From positions 1,057,021-1,121,020 of the forward strand of contig NZ_KB235933.1 in NCBI RefSeq assembly GCF_000332315.1: DNA of 64,000 bases. The letters are read 5' to 3'. This DNA comes from Prochlorothrix hollandica PCC 9006 = CALU 1027. Its GTDB lineage: Bacteria > Cyanobacteriota > Cyanobacteriia > Prochlorotrichales > Prochlorotrichaceae. The translations under genes were made by a program, and so were the position numbers. How positions within the stretch are numbered: the stretch's first letter is position 1; each line of letters starts with the position of its first letter. A model generated the notes under the pieces. That model was not told the DNA's origin, did not search any database, and saw only the letters and a list, made by a program, of their open reading frames with translations. Positions 55,450 through 63,956 of the stretch are shown here, one piece after another.

Positions 55450-56877
55450 ATGAAACCCTTAACCCACCGCACCAAAGTTGTCGCCACCATTGGACCGGCT
55501 AGCAGTTCTCCAGAGGTCATTCGATCGATGGTGCTAGCGGGCATGAATGTGGCTCGCCTGAACTTTTCCCATGGCAGCTATGCAGACCATGCCCAGATTG
55601 TCAGCACGTTGCGGCAGATTTCCGAAGAACTGGACACCCCTATTACCCTGCTTCAAGACCTACAGGGACCGAAAATCCGCATTGGCCAATTGCCCGATGG
55701 GGAAGTGGAACTGGTGAAGGGGGAGAGCTTGACCTTGGTGCCAGTGGAGGAGTATAGCGGCGCACCCCAAACGGTAGGGATTGACTATCCTTACCTGGCC
55801 CAGGAAGCCACCCTGGGGACCCAGGTTCTGTTGGATGATGGATTGCTGGAGCTGACGGTGATCGGGGTGATGGGTTCTGCGGTGCAATGTCAGGTGGTGG
55901 AAGGGGGGATGCTGAAAAGTCGCAAGGGGGTGAATGTGCCCAGCTTGAACCTGCAACTGCCCTCAATGACGGAGAAAGATCAGCAGGATTTGGAATTTGG
56001 CTTAGCCCAGGGGATTGATTGGGTCTCCCTGAGTTTTGTGCGCACTGCTGAGGATATTTTGACGTTGAAGCGGTTTTTGGCCGATCGCGATGCCAGCGAT
56101 GTGCCGGTGATGGCCAAGATCGAGAAGCCCCAGGCGATCGCCAATCTTGACGCGATTATTCAGGTTTGTGATGGTTTGATGGTGGCGCGGGGGGATCTGG
56201 GGGTGGAAATGAGTCCGGAACGGGTGCCTGTGTTGCAAAAGCGCATTATTCGGGCCTGTAACCTCATCAGTATGCCGGTGATCACTGCAACCCAAATGTT
56301 GGATAGCATGATCCGCAACCCCCGCCCCACCCGTGCTGAGGCCAGTGATGTGGCCAATGCCATTTTGGATGGCACCGATGCGGTGATGTTATCGGGGGAG
56401 TCGGCGGTGGGGGATTATCCAGTGAAAGCGGTGGAAATGCTGGTTAAAATCGCCCATGATGTGGAAGAAGACATTAATTTTGTCAATAATCCCCCGGCGG
56501 AGACCGATGAAACCCACGCCCTCAGTGAAGCCCTCAATACCATTGATCACATTTTGAATCTGAAGTGCATTGTGGCGTTCACCACCACGGGCTATACGGC
56601 TATGATTGCGGCGGGGGAGCGACCGAAGGCTCCGGTGATTGCCTTAACACCTCACCCTAAGGTTTATCACCGCCTGAATTTGGTTTGGGGGGTGAAGCCG
56701 GTGTTGCTGGACTTGACGCTGACCAGTTTTGAGGAGGAGATCGAGCAGGTGGAGAAGTGTTTACTGATGCGTCATTTGGCAGAGAAGGGGGATCAGGTGT
56801 TGATTTTGGGAGGAACTCCGGCCTATCGTCCCCAAAGTACCAACTTTATGAAGCTGCATCGCGTGGGTAGTGCCTAG
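55450..56877 (+). CDS. pyk: Pyruvate kinase
   Basis: Pyruvate kinase converts phosphoenolpyruvate and ADP to pyruvate and ATP, the last step of glycolysis. The 475-residue protein has [103 protein letters not shown] and [11 protein letters not shown], i.e. the complete active site. The C-terminal domain is a normal length without the extra PEP-utiliser domain found in some bacteria. I chose the ATG giving MKPLTHRTK because the family begins near RRTKI. No effector-binding detail can be read. Confidence 0.97.
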   Translation: MKPLTHRTKVVATIGPASSSPEVIRSMVLAGMNVARLNFSHGSYADHAQIVSTLRQISEELDTPITLLQDLQGPKIRIGQLPDGEVELVKGESLTLVPVEEYSGAPQTVGIDYPYLAQEATLGTQVLLDDGLLELTVIGVMGSAVQCQVVEGGMLKSRKGVNVPSLNLQLPSMTEKDQQDLEFGLAQGIDWVSLSFVRTAEDILTLKRFLADRDASDVPVMAKIEKPQAIANLDAIIQVCDGLMVARGDLGVEMSPERVPVLQKRIIRACNLISMPVITATQMLDSMIRNPRPTRAEASDVANAILDGTDAVMLSGESAVGDYPVKAVEMLVKIAHDVEEDINFVNNPPAETDETHALSEALNTIDHILNLKCIVAFTTTGYTAMIAAGERPKAPVIALTPHPKVYHRLNLVWGVKPVLLDLTLTSFEEEIEQVEKCLLMRHLAEKGDQVLILGGTPAYRPQSTNFMKLHRVGSA

Positions 56878-56948
56878 GTATCCTCAGGATATCTAGTCAG
56901 ATGCTGCTTTGGGCGCGGAAACCCCGTCCCCATTGGGTTTTGGTTGGT

Positions 56949-56974
56949 GTAGGGGTCAGGAAACCTGACCCTAC
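56949..56974. promoter_or_regulatory. Palindrome GGTCAGGAAACCTGACC after pyk
   Basis: An inverted repeat GTAGGGGTCAGG-AAA-CCTGACCCTAC lies 72 bases after the pyk stop. Its core is shared with the palindrome at 16106-16127. It may be a terminator or a dispersed repeat. Confidence 0.5.
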
Positions 56975-57017
56975 TGCTGGGGGCACTACCCTTTTTTTTG
57001 TGGAGGGGGGGGAGGCG

Positions 57018-57116
57018 ATGCCGAAGGAGAAGGTGGCCGATTGGTTGGGGATGGCGATGCACCGGAAGAATCCGCGTCGGGTGCTGTCGGCGTTGCGGTT
57101 GTTAATGCAGGCCTAG
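57018..57116 (+). CDS. Very small ORF before the ATPase-DUF4276 pair
   Basis: A 32-residue frame MPKEKVADWLGMAMHRKNPRRVLSALRLLMQA ends 13 bases before the ATPase start. The frame stays open to 56901 without family-like features. It looks like a helical basic peptide, either a genuine small protein or the tail of a lost gene. Nothing can be said on function. Confidence 0.3.
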   Translation: MPKEKVADWLGMAMHRKNPRRVLSALRLLMQA

Positions 57117-57129
57117 AGGGGAAAACAGG

Positions 57130-58317
57130 ATGAAGCTTGAGAGTTTACGATTACAAAATTTCAAGGCATTTCGGCAGGTGGAAATCACCAATCTGCCCCA
57201 GTTTTGTGTTTTTGTGGGCCACAACGGAGCGGGAAAAAGCACAATTTTTAGTGTGTTTGAGTTTCTGAAGGAGGCGATGGCCAGCAATGTTAATGCGGCC
57301 TTGGGGCGCTTGGGGGGGAGTCGGGGCTTGGGGGAGGTGCGCAGCCGGAACCAAACGGGGCCGATCGAGATTGAACTCAAGTTTCGCACTAACCCAGATG
57401 CTCCCCTGACGACCTATTTTCTGGCCTTGGATCAAGACGATCGCGGGCGGGCCTATGTGGCGCGGGAGGTGCTGAAGTATCGCCGGGGCAGCAGTGGCCA
57501 ACCGTGGCATTTTTTAGATTTTTCCAGCGGGGCGGGCTATGCCGTCACCAATGAGCTAGATAAAGTGCAGAATGTTAGTGCTTTGCAGCGGGAGGAGCAG
57601 AGCCTGAAAGCTCCGGATATTTTGGCGATTAAGGGGCTGGCTCAGTTTGAGCGTTTCCCGGCGACGGTTGCCCTGGGAAATCTGATTGATAATTGGCATA
57701 TTTCGGATTTTCATATTCAGCGGGCCAGACCGGAGCAGGATGCGGGCTATGCGGAACATCTCTCGCGGGAGGGGGAAAACCTGTCGTTGGTGGTGCAGTA
57801 TTTGTATCAGCAGCATCAGGGGGTGTTTAATCGGGTGCTAGATCAACTGGCGCGGCGGGTGCCGGGAATTGAGCGGGTGGAGCCGAAAACGACGGAGGAG
57901 GGGCGGGTTTTGCTGAAGTTCCAGGATGGATCTTTTGAGGATCCGTTTTTGGCGCGGTATGTGTCCGATGGCACGATCAAGATGTTGGCCTATCTGACGT
58001 TGCTCTATGACCCCAATCCCCATCCCTTGCTCTGTGTGGAGGAGCCGGAGAATCAGCTTTACCCTCAGTTGCTGTGGGAGTTGGCGGAGGAGTTCCGGGC
58101 CTATAGTCAGCGGGGCGGGCAGGTGTTTGTTTCGACCCATTCGCCGGATTTTTTGAATGCGGTGGGGCTAGAGGAAGTGTTTCTGCTGACGAAGCAGGGG
58201 GGCTATACCCAGGTGCGGCGGGCGCAGGATGATTCCCAGGTGCGGGCTTTTATGGAAGCGGGGGATCAGATGGGGTATTTGTGGACGAGTGGGCTGTTGC
58301 CGGGGATGGGGCTATGA
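57130..58317 (+). CDS. ABC/SMC-like AAA ATPase, partner of DUF4276
   Basis: This ATPase has 395 residues. It starts MKLESLRLQNFKAFRQVEI, with Walker A GHNGAGKST at 30-38. The signature region is ARYVSDGTIKMLAYLTLLYDP, Walker B LLCVEEPENQLYPQLL, and the switch VFVSTHSPDFLNAVGLEEVF. It is of the AAA_15/AAA_21 type, close to the ATPases of OLD and PARIS-like systems. The ATG follows GAGGGGAAAACAGG. The stop codon overlaps the start of the DUF4276 gene (ATGA), so both are made in a coupled manner. This is the second ATPase+nuclease-like pair in the window. Confidence 0.9.
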   Translation: MKLESLRLQNFKAFRQVEITNLPQFCVFVGHNGAGKSTIFSVFEFLKEAMASNVNAALGRLGGSRGLGEVRSRNQTGPIEIELKFRTNPDAPLTTYFLALDQDDRGRAYVAREVLKYRRGSSGQPWHFLDFSSGAGYAVTNELDKVQNVSALQREEQSLKAPDILAIKGLAQFERFPATVALGNLIDNWHISDFHIQRARPEQDAGYAEHLSREGENLSLVVQYLYQQHQGVFNRVLDQLARRVPGIERVEPKTTEEGRVLLKFQDGSFEDPFLARYVSDGTIKMLAYLTLLYDPNPHPLLCVEEPENQLYPQLLWELAEEFRAYSQRGGQVFVSTHSPDFLNAVGLEEVFLLTKQGGYTQVRRAQDDSQVRAFMEAGDQMGYLWTSGLLPGMGL

Positions 58318-58946
58318 CGGGGTATGAGGCTGGATTCTTGGTGCAAAACCGAGGACAGCGGCTTTTTCTGGTCTGTTGTGTGGAGGAGCCTTCGGCTAGG
58401 GAGATGTTGCGGGGGGTTTTGCCAAGACTGGGGTTACAAGAGGGGCAAGATTTCCAGGTAATTTTGTTTCAGGGGAAGCAAGACCTGGAGAAACAGCTAG
58501 AGTTGCGGCTGAGGGCTTGGCAGCGTCCTAATTCGGTATTTTTAGTGTTGAGAGATCAGGATTCGGGGGATTGCGCAACTGTGAAGCAGTCTTTGATGTG
58601 GAAGCTAGTGGCTAGTGGCCAAAAGGGGCTGGTGCGAATTGCCTGTCGGGAGTTGGAGAGTTTTTATTTGGGGGATTTGGCGGCGGTGGAGGCTGGGCTG
58701 GGTTTGTCTGGGCTAGCTCAGCAGCAGCAGGGGCGGAAGTTTCGAGAGCCGGATCGTCTGAACAATGCCAAGCAGGAACTGAAGCAATTGACCAAACAGG
58801 GCTATCAGGAGGTGGCGGGATCGCGGGCAATTGCGCCGCTGCTCAATCTGGATCCGCCTGTGAATCGATCGCGGAGTTTTCAGGTTTTGCTGGAGGGGAT
58901 TGCTCAGCTTTTGGCCCTCGACTTGTCCACACTTTTGGAGAATTAA
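58314..58946 (+). CDS. DUF4276 protein, TOPRIM-like putative nuclease
   Basis: This protein has 210 residues from the ATG that overlaps the ATPase stop. DUF4276 proteins are thought to have a TOPRIM-like fold. Here the Glu is in FLVCCVEEPSARE (residues 24-25), and the acidic pair is in FLVLRDQDSGDC (Asp81, Asp83, Asp86), as TOPRIM needs. A second conserved strip is RIACRELESFYLGDLAAVE. The C-terminus is basic (KFREPDRLNNAKQELKQLTKQGYQEVAGSRAIAPLL). The coupled ATPase makes a two-gene system similar in layout to OLD or PARIS. Known PARIS uses DUF4435 as its second gene, so I do not call it PARIS. Confidence 0.82.
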   Translation: MTGYEAGFLVQNRGQRLFLVCCVEEPSAREMLRGVLPRLGLQEGQDFQVILFQGKQDLEKQLELRLRAWQRPNSVFLVLRDQDSGDCATVKQSLMWKLVASGQKGLVRIACRELESFYLGDLAAVEAGLGLSGLAQQQQGRKFREPDRLNNAKQELKQLTKQGYQEVAGSRAIAPLLNLDPPVNRSRSFQVLLEGIAQLLALDLSTLLEN

Positions 58947-58949
58947 TCT

Positions 58950-59096
58950 ATGTCTAAGCGTCTGATTGAAGAATGGCTCCCGATCGCGTTCCTCAGCGAA
59001 GAAAGTATCCGAAGTGAAGAAAGTATCCGAAGTGAAGAAAGTATCCGAATTTCCCCTGGCAGGCGGGCAAGCCTTCTGATTCACCGGCTCGTTTAA
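58950..59096 (+). pseudogene. Truncated start of a DUF1156 DNA-methylase gene
   Basis: A 48-residue frame MSKRLIEEWLPIAFLSEESIR matches the typical start of DUF1156 (adenine-methylase-type) proteins. It runs into an 18-base tandem repeat giving SEESIR three times, then ends in unrelated sequence with TAA. The rest of that gene (hundreds of codons, including the methylase motifs) is absent. It lies 3 bases after the DUF4276 stop, so it was the next gene of the unit before deletion. Confidence 0.65.
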
Positions 59097-59097
59097 G

Positions 59098-59187
59098 GTG
59101 GATTCGATCAAAGGCTTTGCCCATACGTTGGGGATTGCCCCTGGAATGGTGGTCGATCGGCTGCGAAAGGAGGAGCTAATTCCCTAG
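59098..59187 (+). pseudogene. C-terminal remnant of an ImmA/IrrE- or HTH-type regulator
   Basis: 30 codons beginning at GTG encode VDSIKGFAHTLGIAPGMVVDRLRKEELIP before a TAG. The pattern FA-LGIAPG-VV-RL is the usual end of ImmA/IrrE or HigA-like proteins. It has no start of its own and lies just after the DUF1156 remnant, so one deletion may have removed what was between them. Confidence 0.5.
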
Positions 59188-59249
59188 AATCGCTTTCAAT
59201 CCCTGTTTTAAGTACTTGATTTGGACTCTTTCAACCGGAATTAAAAATC

Positions 59250-60560
59250 ATGGAACTGATTTCTCTAGAACTCCAAGGTTTTCGCGGCCTTGCTGACCAA
59301 ACCATTGACCTAGAACCGGAACCCTTTCGATCGGGGGGGCTACAGCCGATCGTCTTCATCGGCACCAACGGCAGCGGTAAATCCAGCCTCCTCAAGGCGA
59401 TCCTGCGGCTGCTTTCCTGGTTCACCCGGCGGCTCAAAAATGCTCGCACCAACGGCCTACCCTTTCAGCCGGAAGATATAGCCCTCGATCGATCCCAGGT
59501 TGCAGCGGCCCTCACCCTGGTGTATCAAGATCAAAGCTATCGCTGGAACGTCAGCAGAAATCGCCCTAAGGCTTTCAAAACCCACAAAGACAGCCGTAAA
59601 ACAGACACTAAAGGCAGTTTCTACACGGAACTGAACCAGCTTGTCGAATCTTTCCACGGTTTAATGGAACAGGACATTCAAACCCCGCTGCCGGTTTTGG
59701 TCCATTATTCCACCGATCGCACTGTTCCCCAGGCCCGCGTTCACCTCCCCAAAAAACGGGACAATCCCATTCCCCTCAATGCCTACGATCGGGCCTTGGA
59801 CGAGGAAGCCACGACCTTCAAAAGCTTTTTTGAGTGGTTTCGCATCCGGGAAGATTACGAGAACCAACGGCGATCGAAGGAAGATCCCCGCTATCAAGAC
59901 CCCCAGCTAGAGGCTGTGCGACGGGCCTGTACGCTGTTGACCGGCCTGACGGATCTCCAGATCCGGCGCGAAACCCCCGTGCGCATGACGGTCACCAAAA
60001 CCATAGACGGACTCCCGCAAATCTTCCGCATTGAACAACTGTCCGATGGTGAAAAAGGATTGCTCGCGATGACAGGGGATATTGCGCGACGGCTGGCGAT
60101 CGCCAACCCCCACCTCAGCGATCCCCTCCAGGGCGAAGGCGTAGTCCTCATTGATGAAATTGAGCTACATTTGCATCCCCAATGGCAAAGCAGCATCATC
60201 GAAAACCTCTGCACCACCTTCCCCAACTGCCAGTTTATCCTCACCACCCACTCCCCCCAGGTCATCACCAACCTCGATTGGGTCTACCTCCTCGAACCCA
60301 CCCCCCAGGGCACCCGCTGCCAACCCATCCGCACCTATGGCAAGGACAGCAACCGCATCCTGGAAGCGATCATGGGTACCCCGGAGCGATCTTCCCAGGT
60401 GAAAGATCACCTGGATCATCTCTTCAACCTCATTGATGATGGAAAACTAACCGAGGCTCAGAAACTCCACTTAGAACTGCTAAATACACTTACAGGCAAC
60501 GAGCCAGAGTTAACTCATGCTGAATGGCTGATTGAGCGTCGTGAGGCTCTAGGACGGTAG
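59250..60560 (+). CDS. ptuA: Septu ATPase PtuA
   Basis: This 436-residue ATPase is of the Septu anti-phage system. Features are MELISLELQGFRGLADQTIDL, Walker A GTNGSGKS (38-45), a middle part with coiled segments (FEWFRIREDYENQRRSKEDPR), the signature EQLSDGEKGLLAMTGDIARRLA, Walker B VVLIDEIELHLHPQWQ and LTTHSPQVITNLD. It is known that PtuA and PtuB assemble and that PtuB cuts DNA on infection; PtuA controls it. Here the partner HNH gene follows after 6 bases. The ATG follows GGAATTAAAAATC, so the site is weak. Confidence 0.9.
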   Translation: MELISLELQGFRGLADQTIDLEPEPFRSGGLQPIVFIGTNGSGKSSLLKAILRLLSWFTRRLKNARTNGLPFQPEDIALDRSQVAAALTLVYQDQSYRWNVSRNRPKAFKTHKDSRKTDTKGSFYTELNQLVESFHGLMEQDIQTPLPVLVHYSTDRTVPQARVHLPKKRDNPIPLNAYDRALDEEATTFKSFFEWFRIREDYENQRRSKEDPRYQDPQLEAVRRACTLLTGLTDLQIRRETPVRMTVTKTIDGLPQIFRIEQLSDGEKGLLAMTGDIARRLAIANPHLSDPLQGEGVVLIDEIELHLHPQWQSSIIENLCTTFPNCQFILTTHSPQVITNLDWVYLLEPTPQGTRCQPIRTYGKDSNRILEAIMGTPERSSQVKDHLDHLFNLIDDGKLTEAQKLHLELLNTLTGNEPELTHAEWLIERREALGR

Positions 60561-60566
60561 ACGAGT

Positions 60567-61265
60567 ATGAAATATATCCAGAAAAATCCAGAGCCAAAAG
60601 AACTCAAGCAATGGCGAGAAGATCAGCTTGCCCAAGGAGTCAACTTTACCTATGAGAATTTCAAAAATCCTGAAAAACGCATCACTCGCCAGTCTCTTCT
60701 GCAAGAACAGGGCTGGATCTGCTGCTACTGTTGCAAACGCATCAGCCTAGAAATCAGTCACCTTGAACACTTTGACCCCCAAAGCAAGAGTGATCCGGTG
60801 CTAACGGTGACCTATAGCAATATGCTGGCTTCCTGTGGCCCATTAGAACGGGATCCCGCAGATAGAAAGAAATCAGTGAAGTGGCCAGAACACTGCGGTT
60901 ATCAACGCGGTCGTGACCATAAACATAACAATGAAACGATACGCAAAAACGCAGCTTTACCGATCGCCCCACATCACGATCCCCAATGCGAAACCTACTT
61001 CACCTATCGCTCCAATGGTGAGATCCAAGCCGTGAAAGACCATCCCCGTGCTGCTGATGCACAAGAGATGATCAAAATCCTCAATCTCAATGACCCTGAC
61101 CTTATTAAAGCCCGTCAACTAATCTTGCGAACGCTCCAGGGGCTGACGGACACAGAAGCTCAGATTCTCTGGCAGCGTAACCAGAACAGAAACCAACAGG
61201 GTGAATTTCGGAGCTTCTGCCCTGCGGCCCTGGACTACCTCCGCCAAAACTTTAACCTGCCCTAG
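60567..61265 (+). CDS. ptuB: Septu HNH nuclease PtuB
   Basis: This 232-residue HNH nuclease pairs with PtuA. The HNH core is HLEHFDPQS (His65, Glu67, His68) with the zinc Cys cluster CCYCCKR just before (residues 52-56), then TYSNMLASCGPLER and a later His-rich part with CGYQRGRDHKHNN. The pattern fits the PtuB/TIGR02646 group, which also occurs with retron Ec78. There is no reverse transcriptase next to it, so Septu is the better name. The C-terminus (QARQLILRTLQ-like helices, FRSFCPAALDYLRQNF) is as in the family. Confidence 0.9.
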   Translation: MKYIQKNPEPKELKQWREDQLAQGVNFTYENFKNPEKRITRQSLLQEQGWICCYCCKRISLEISHLEHFDPQSKSDPVLTVTYSNMLASCGPLERDPADRKKSVKWPEHCGYQRGRDHKHNNETIRKNAALPIAPHHDPQCETYFTYRSNGEIQAVKDHPRAADAQEMIKILNLNDPDLIKARQLILRTLQGLTDTEAQILWQRNQNRNQQGEFRSFCPAALDYLRQNFNLP

Positions 61266-61286
61266 TTTGCTCACTGGTGCCATCCC

Positions 61287-61748
61287 ATGTCTCCCCTCCG
61301 CACACGATCCTGGCCCGTCAAATATAGCCCCGACACCGCCAACCTCTTCCCCGACTTCTATATCCCCGCCCTCAGTAGTGCCGTCCGTTACTGGCGCACC
61401 ACTGGCTACTTCCAAGCGCTGCCCTAGCCCTGGCCCTGCGGGGCATCGAAGGCTTAATCCGCAACCAAGGCACCATTTCAACACCACATCCTAGAGGTCA
61501 AGGTTGCGATTGCCTGTGACTCCCAACGTCAACCCCGCCCCATGCCGGAACTCTTCCATGCAAAAGCGGGGATTTTGGAAGATAAAGATGGCGATCGCCT
61601 TGTCTTTAACGGCAGCATCAACGAAACCCCCAGCGGCTGGTTCCGCAACTGGGAAAGCTTCCATGTTTTCACCAGTTGGCAAACCCCCGACCCTGTGAAA
61701 GCAGAGGAAACCAGCTTTTATCAGCTTTGGGCTGAACCTGGGGGCTGA
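61287..61748 (+). pseudogene. Broken N-terminal part of a PLD-domain helicase-type gene
   Basis: Three pieces in different frames fit one protein: MSPLRTRSWPVKYSPDTANLFPDFYIPALSSAVRYWRTTGYFQAL (stop near 61428), ALALRGIEGLIRNQGT just after in another frame, and ILEVKVAIACDSQRQPRP...ELFHAKAGILEDKDGDRLVFNGSINETPSGWFRNWESFHVF (to 61748). The HAKAGI...FNGSINET segment resembles a phospholipase D-like active site, which heads many helicase-containing defence genes. The remaining C-terminal part is missing. The gene is broken by at least one frameshift and a deletion. A 15-base repeat GAACCTGGGGGCT follows the end. Confidence 0.6.
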
Positions 61749-61777
61749 ACCTGGGGGCTGAACCTGGAGGCTGAATG

Positions 61778-62212
61778 CTACTCCACTGACACCACGATCG
61801 GCTCCGAGACCACGGAGGGATTATGGGGGATATGGAGATAGTTCCCCAGTACCAACTGTAAACGATGGTCTCCGGGGGTGAGGGTCAGGGTCGTTTCGGT
61901 CTGGCCTGCGCCAAAGTGGAGGATCTGGCTTGTGCTGGCCAAGGGATCGGTTAAATCCGGTAGTTCTGGCACATCAACTAATAGATGGTGGTGGCCGGTG
62001 TATTCCACATCTACGCCGGAGGGGGCAATGCCCATGTTTTTGAGGCCAAACTGGACGGTGAAAGGGGAGGAAACCGTCTGGCCATCAACGGGACTGATGA
62101 TGTAGACCTGGGCGTTGGCGGGGGCCGGAGACCGGTCAGCGGCTTGGGCGGGTAGGGACCAGGTGCCCCAGAAGCTAATGAGGAGGCTAAGCAGGCAGAG
62201 GATTTTTTTCAT
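61778..62212 (-). CDS. DUF4399 family exported protein
   Basis: This protein has 144 residues from the ATG giving MKKILCLLSLLISFWGTWSLPAQAADRS, a typical signal peptide with cleavage after AQA. The mature part includes VYIISPVDGQTVSSPFTVQFGLKNMGIAPSGV and GHHHLLVDV, then LTLTPGDHRLQLVLGNYLHIPH. The His-rich GHHHLLVD and final HIPH segments are hallmarks of DUF4399, whose function is unknown (possible metal binding). The gene lies downstream of rimM, separated by 65 bases containing a 12-base tandem repeat (ACAAGTCGTTTC). Confidence 0.85.
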   Translation of the reverse strand: MKKILCLLSLLISFWGTWSLPAQAADRSPAPANAQVYIISPVDGQTVSSPFTVQFGLKNMGIAPSGVDVEYTGHHHLLVDVPELPDLTDPLASTSQILHFGAGQTETTLTLTPGDHRLQLVLGNYLHIPHNPSVVSEPIVVSVE

Positions 62213-62277
62213 GGTTCTGGCGATCGTGGGTCGTTTCACAAGTCGTTTCACAAGTCGTTTCACAAAACAATCGGCAA

Positions 62278-63024
62278 TCATAAGCCTAGCAAACCGGGGG
62301 GCGGAGTGATTTCGATACGCCCGTTGGCTAGATCTACCACGGGGACGATCGACTCGACAAAGGGAATCAGTAAATTGGGGGCAACCTTGGGTTTAGCGGC
62401 GGCTTTGGCGATGGCTTTGGCTTTTTTCTGGGCCTTGCGGCGACCACTGGGTTTGGGGACTGGGGCGGGTTCTGGTTCCGGTGGGTCTGCCGCTTGGTCT
62501 TCCTGGTCGTCTGCTGGAGACCCAGGGGGGATGAACGTCGGCGATCGCCGCACCTCCAATAAATCATGGCCCGCCGTCAGCAGATTAACCACGGTGCCAA
62601 TGACCTCCTGGGTGGTCTGATCCACGACGGTCAAGCCCATGAGGTCTAAATAGTGGAACTCTCCCGGAGCCAGGGGCGGGCGATCGTCCACGGACACCAG
62701 CATTTGGGCACCCCGGAGGGCTTCGGCGGCTTCCCGATGGCGTATTTCTGCAAATTCCACCACATATAGCCCTTTGTTGGCTAAAAAGCGGCCCTGTTTC
62801 AACTCCATGGACTCCGGTTGTTGGCCTTGGGGTCGCAGGATCCACCGCTGTCCTGGTTCCAGAAAGCGTTCTGGGAATTCGCTTTCGGGGTAGATGCGCA
62901 CTTCCCCCCGTAGACCTTGGGGAGCGACAATGCGCCCCACCACCAGCCACTGCTCTGGGTTAATCAGATGGGATTCTAGGGTCTGGCTGCTGCGATCGGG
63001 TTGAGAACCTGGACTAACACTCAT
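62278..63024 (-). CDS. rimM: 16S rRNA processing protein RimM
   Basis: RimM aids maturation of the 30S head with protein S19. The 248-residue protein has the RimM domain (WLVVGRIVAPQGLRGEVRIYPESEFPERFLEPGQRWIL) and the PRC domain (GEFHYLDLMGLTVVDQTTQEVIGTVVNLLTAGHDLLEVRR...LLIPFVESIVPVVDLANGRIEITPPPGLLGL). An extra ~60-residue insert within the PRC part (PADDQEDQAADPPEPEPAPVP then GRRKAQKKAKAIAKAAAK) is acidic then strongly basic. It is longer than in other bacteria. The ATG overlaps the stop of trhO (ATGA). Confidence 0.94.
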   Translation of the reverse strand: MSVSPGSQPDRSSQTLESHLINPEQWLVVGRIVAPQGLRGEVRIYPESEFPERFLEPGQRWILRPQGQQPESMELKQGRFLANKGLYVVEFAEIRHREAAEALRGAQMLVSVDDRPPLAPGEFHYLDLMGLTVVDQTTQEVIGTVVNLLTAGHDLLEVRRSPTFIPPGSPADDQEDQAADPPEPEPAPVPKPSGRRKAQKKAKAIAKAAAKPKVAPNLLIPFVESIVPVVDLANGRIEITPPPGLLGL

Positions 63025-63923
63025 GACGGATCCCCACTGCGATTAAATTTACCGGTTTTGACCCGCATTTCTTGGCGTTGCTGCTTTTCGGGGGTTATAT
63101 CGCCCACACAAGCCCCACAGCAAATCCCTGCTTGGTAGTCGGGGGACTGGCGATCGTCCGCCGCCAAGGGGCGACCACATCCCAAACACATCCCATAGTG
63201 CCCTGGGGCTAAGCCATGGGTGACGGCTACTCGCTCATCAAAGACAAAACACTCCCCCTGCCAGAGGCTTTCCTCAGGGGCTATGGTTTCTAGGTAGGAT
63301 AAAATGCCACCTTTGAGGTGATAAACCGCCTCAAATCCCTGATTGAGTAGCAAAGCTGTGGCTTTTTCGCAGCGGATGCCCCCGGTACAGAATAGGGCCA
63401 CCTTGGGATGGCGTTGGGGATCCAGATGCTGTTGGGCATAGGTGGGGAAGTCCCGGAAACGCTGGGTGTGGGGATTAATGGCCCGCTGAAAACTGCCAAT
63501 GCCCACCTCATAGTCGTTGCGGGTATCCACCACCACCACCTCTGGATCCTGGATCAAGGCGTTCCAGTTCTGGGGCTGCACATAGGTGCCCACTTGCCGG
63601 TTGGGATTGGCCTCTGGCTGTCCAAGGGTGACTATTTCCGGTTTAATCTTGACTTTGAAGCGCTGGAAGGGGGGGGTTGGGGCCAGGGATTCTCGGTGGC
63701 TGAGGGGGGCGAAGCGGGGGTCTTGGCGCAGGTGATCTAGGAGGCGATCGAGGGCGCTGCGACTGCCAGCAACGGTGCCATTGATGCCCTCCGGGGCCAG
63801 GAGAATGGTGCCTTTGAGGTCGTGGTGCTGGCCGATGGCCTGCAATTGCTGTTTTAGGGGCGAGAGATCGGACAAATCGACAAAACGGTAAAAGGTGGCG
63901 ACGAGGGTAGCGGGAGCGGCCAT
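63021..63923 (-). CDS. trhO: tRNA uridine-34 hydroxylase TrhO (rhodanese family)
   Basis: TrhO hydroxylates U34 of tRNA. The 300-residue protein has the N-terminal acylphosphatase-like part (VATFYRFVDLSDLSPLKQQLQ...ILLAPEGINGTVAGS), the rhodanese domain (VVVDTRNDYEVGIGSFQRAINPH, and catalytic Cys in VALFCTGGIRCEKATALL) and a C-terminal zinc-type region with CLGCGRPL and CGACVGD. This matches YceA/TrhO. A hairpin (63928-63956) stands in the leader, 4 bases before the ATG. The gene overlaps rimM by 4 bases, so the two are coupled. Confidence 0.92.
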   Translation of the reverse strand: MAAPATLVATFYRFVDLSDLSPLKQQLQAIGQHHDLKGTILLAPEGINGTVAGSRSALDRLLDHLRQDPRFAPLSHRESLAPTPPFQRFKVKIKPEIVTLGQPEANPNRQVGTYVQPQNWNALIQDPEVVVVDTRNDYEVGIGSFQRAINPHTQRFRDFPTYAQQHLDPQRHPKVALFCTGGIRCEKATALLLNQGFEAVYHLKGGILSYLETIAPEESLWQGECFVFDERVAVTHGLAPGHYGMCLGCGRPLAADDRQSPDYQAGICCGACVGDITPEKQQRQEMRVKTGKFNRSGDPS

Positions 63924-63927
63924 GGGA

Positions 63928-63956
63928 GGGTTCTATGGGGAGGATCTATAGAACCC
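63928..63956 (-). promoter_or_regulatory. Leader hairpin immediately before trhO
   Basis: GGGTTCTAT / ATAGAACCC with an 11-base loop ends 4 bases before the trhO ATG, so it covers the ribosome-binding region on the minus strand. It may reduce initiation. Confidence 0.5.

Noticed and set aside
57130-58946. PARIS (AriA/AriB)
   Set aside because: The second gene matches DUF4276, not DUF4435, so only the general layout is shared.
60567-61265. Retron Ec78-type system
   Set aside because: PtuA and PtuB also occur in that retron, but there is no reverse transcriptase or msr/msd-like region nearby.
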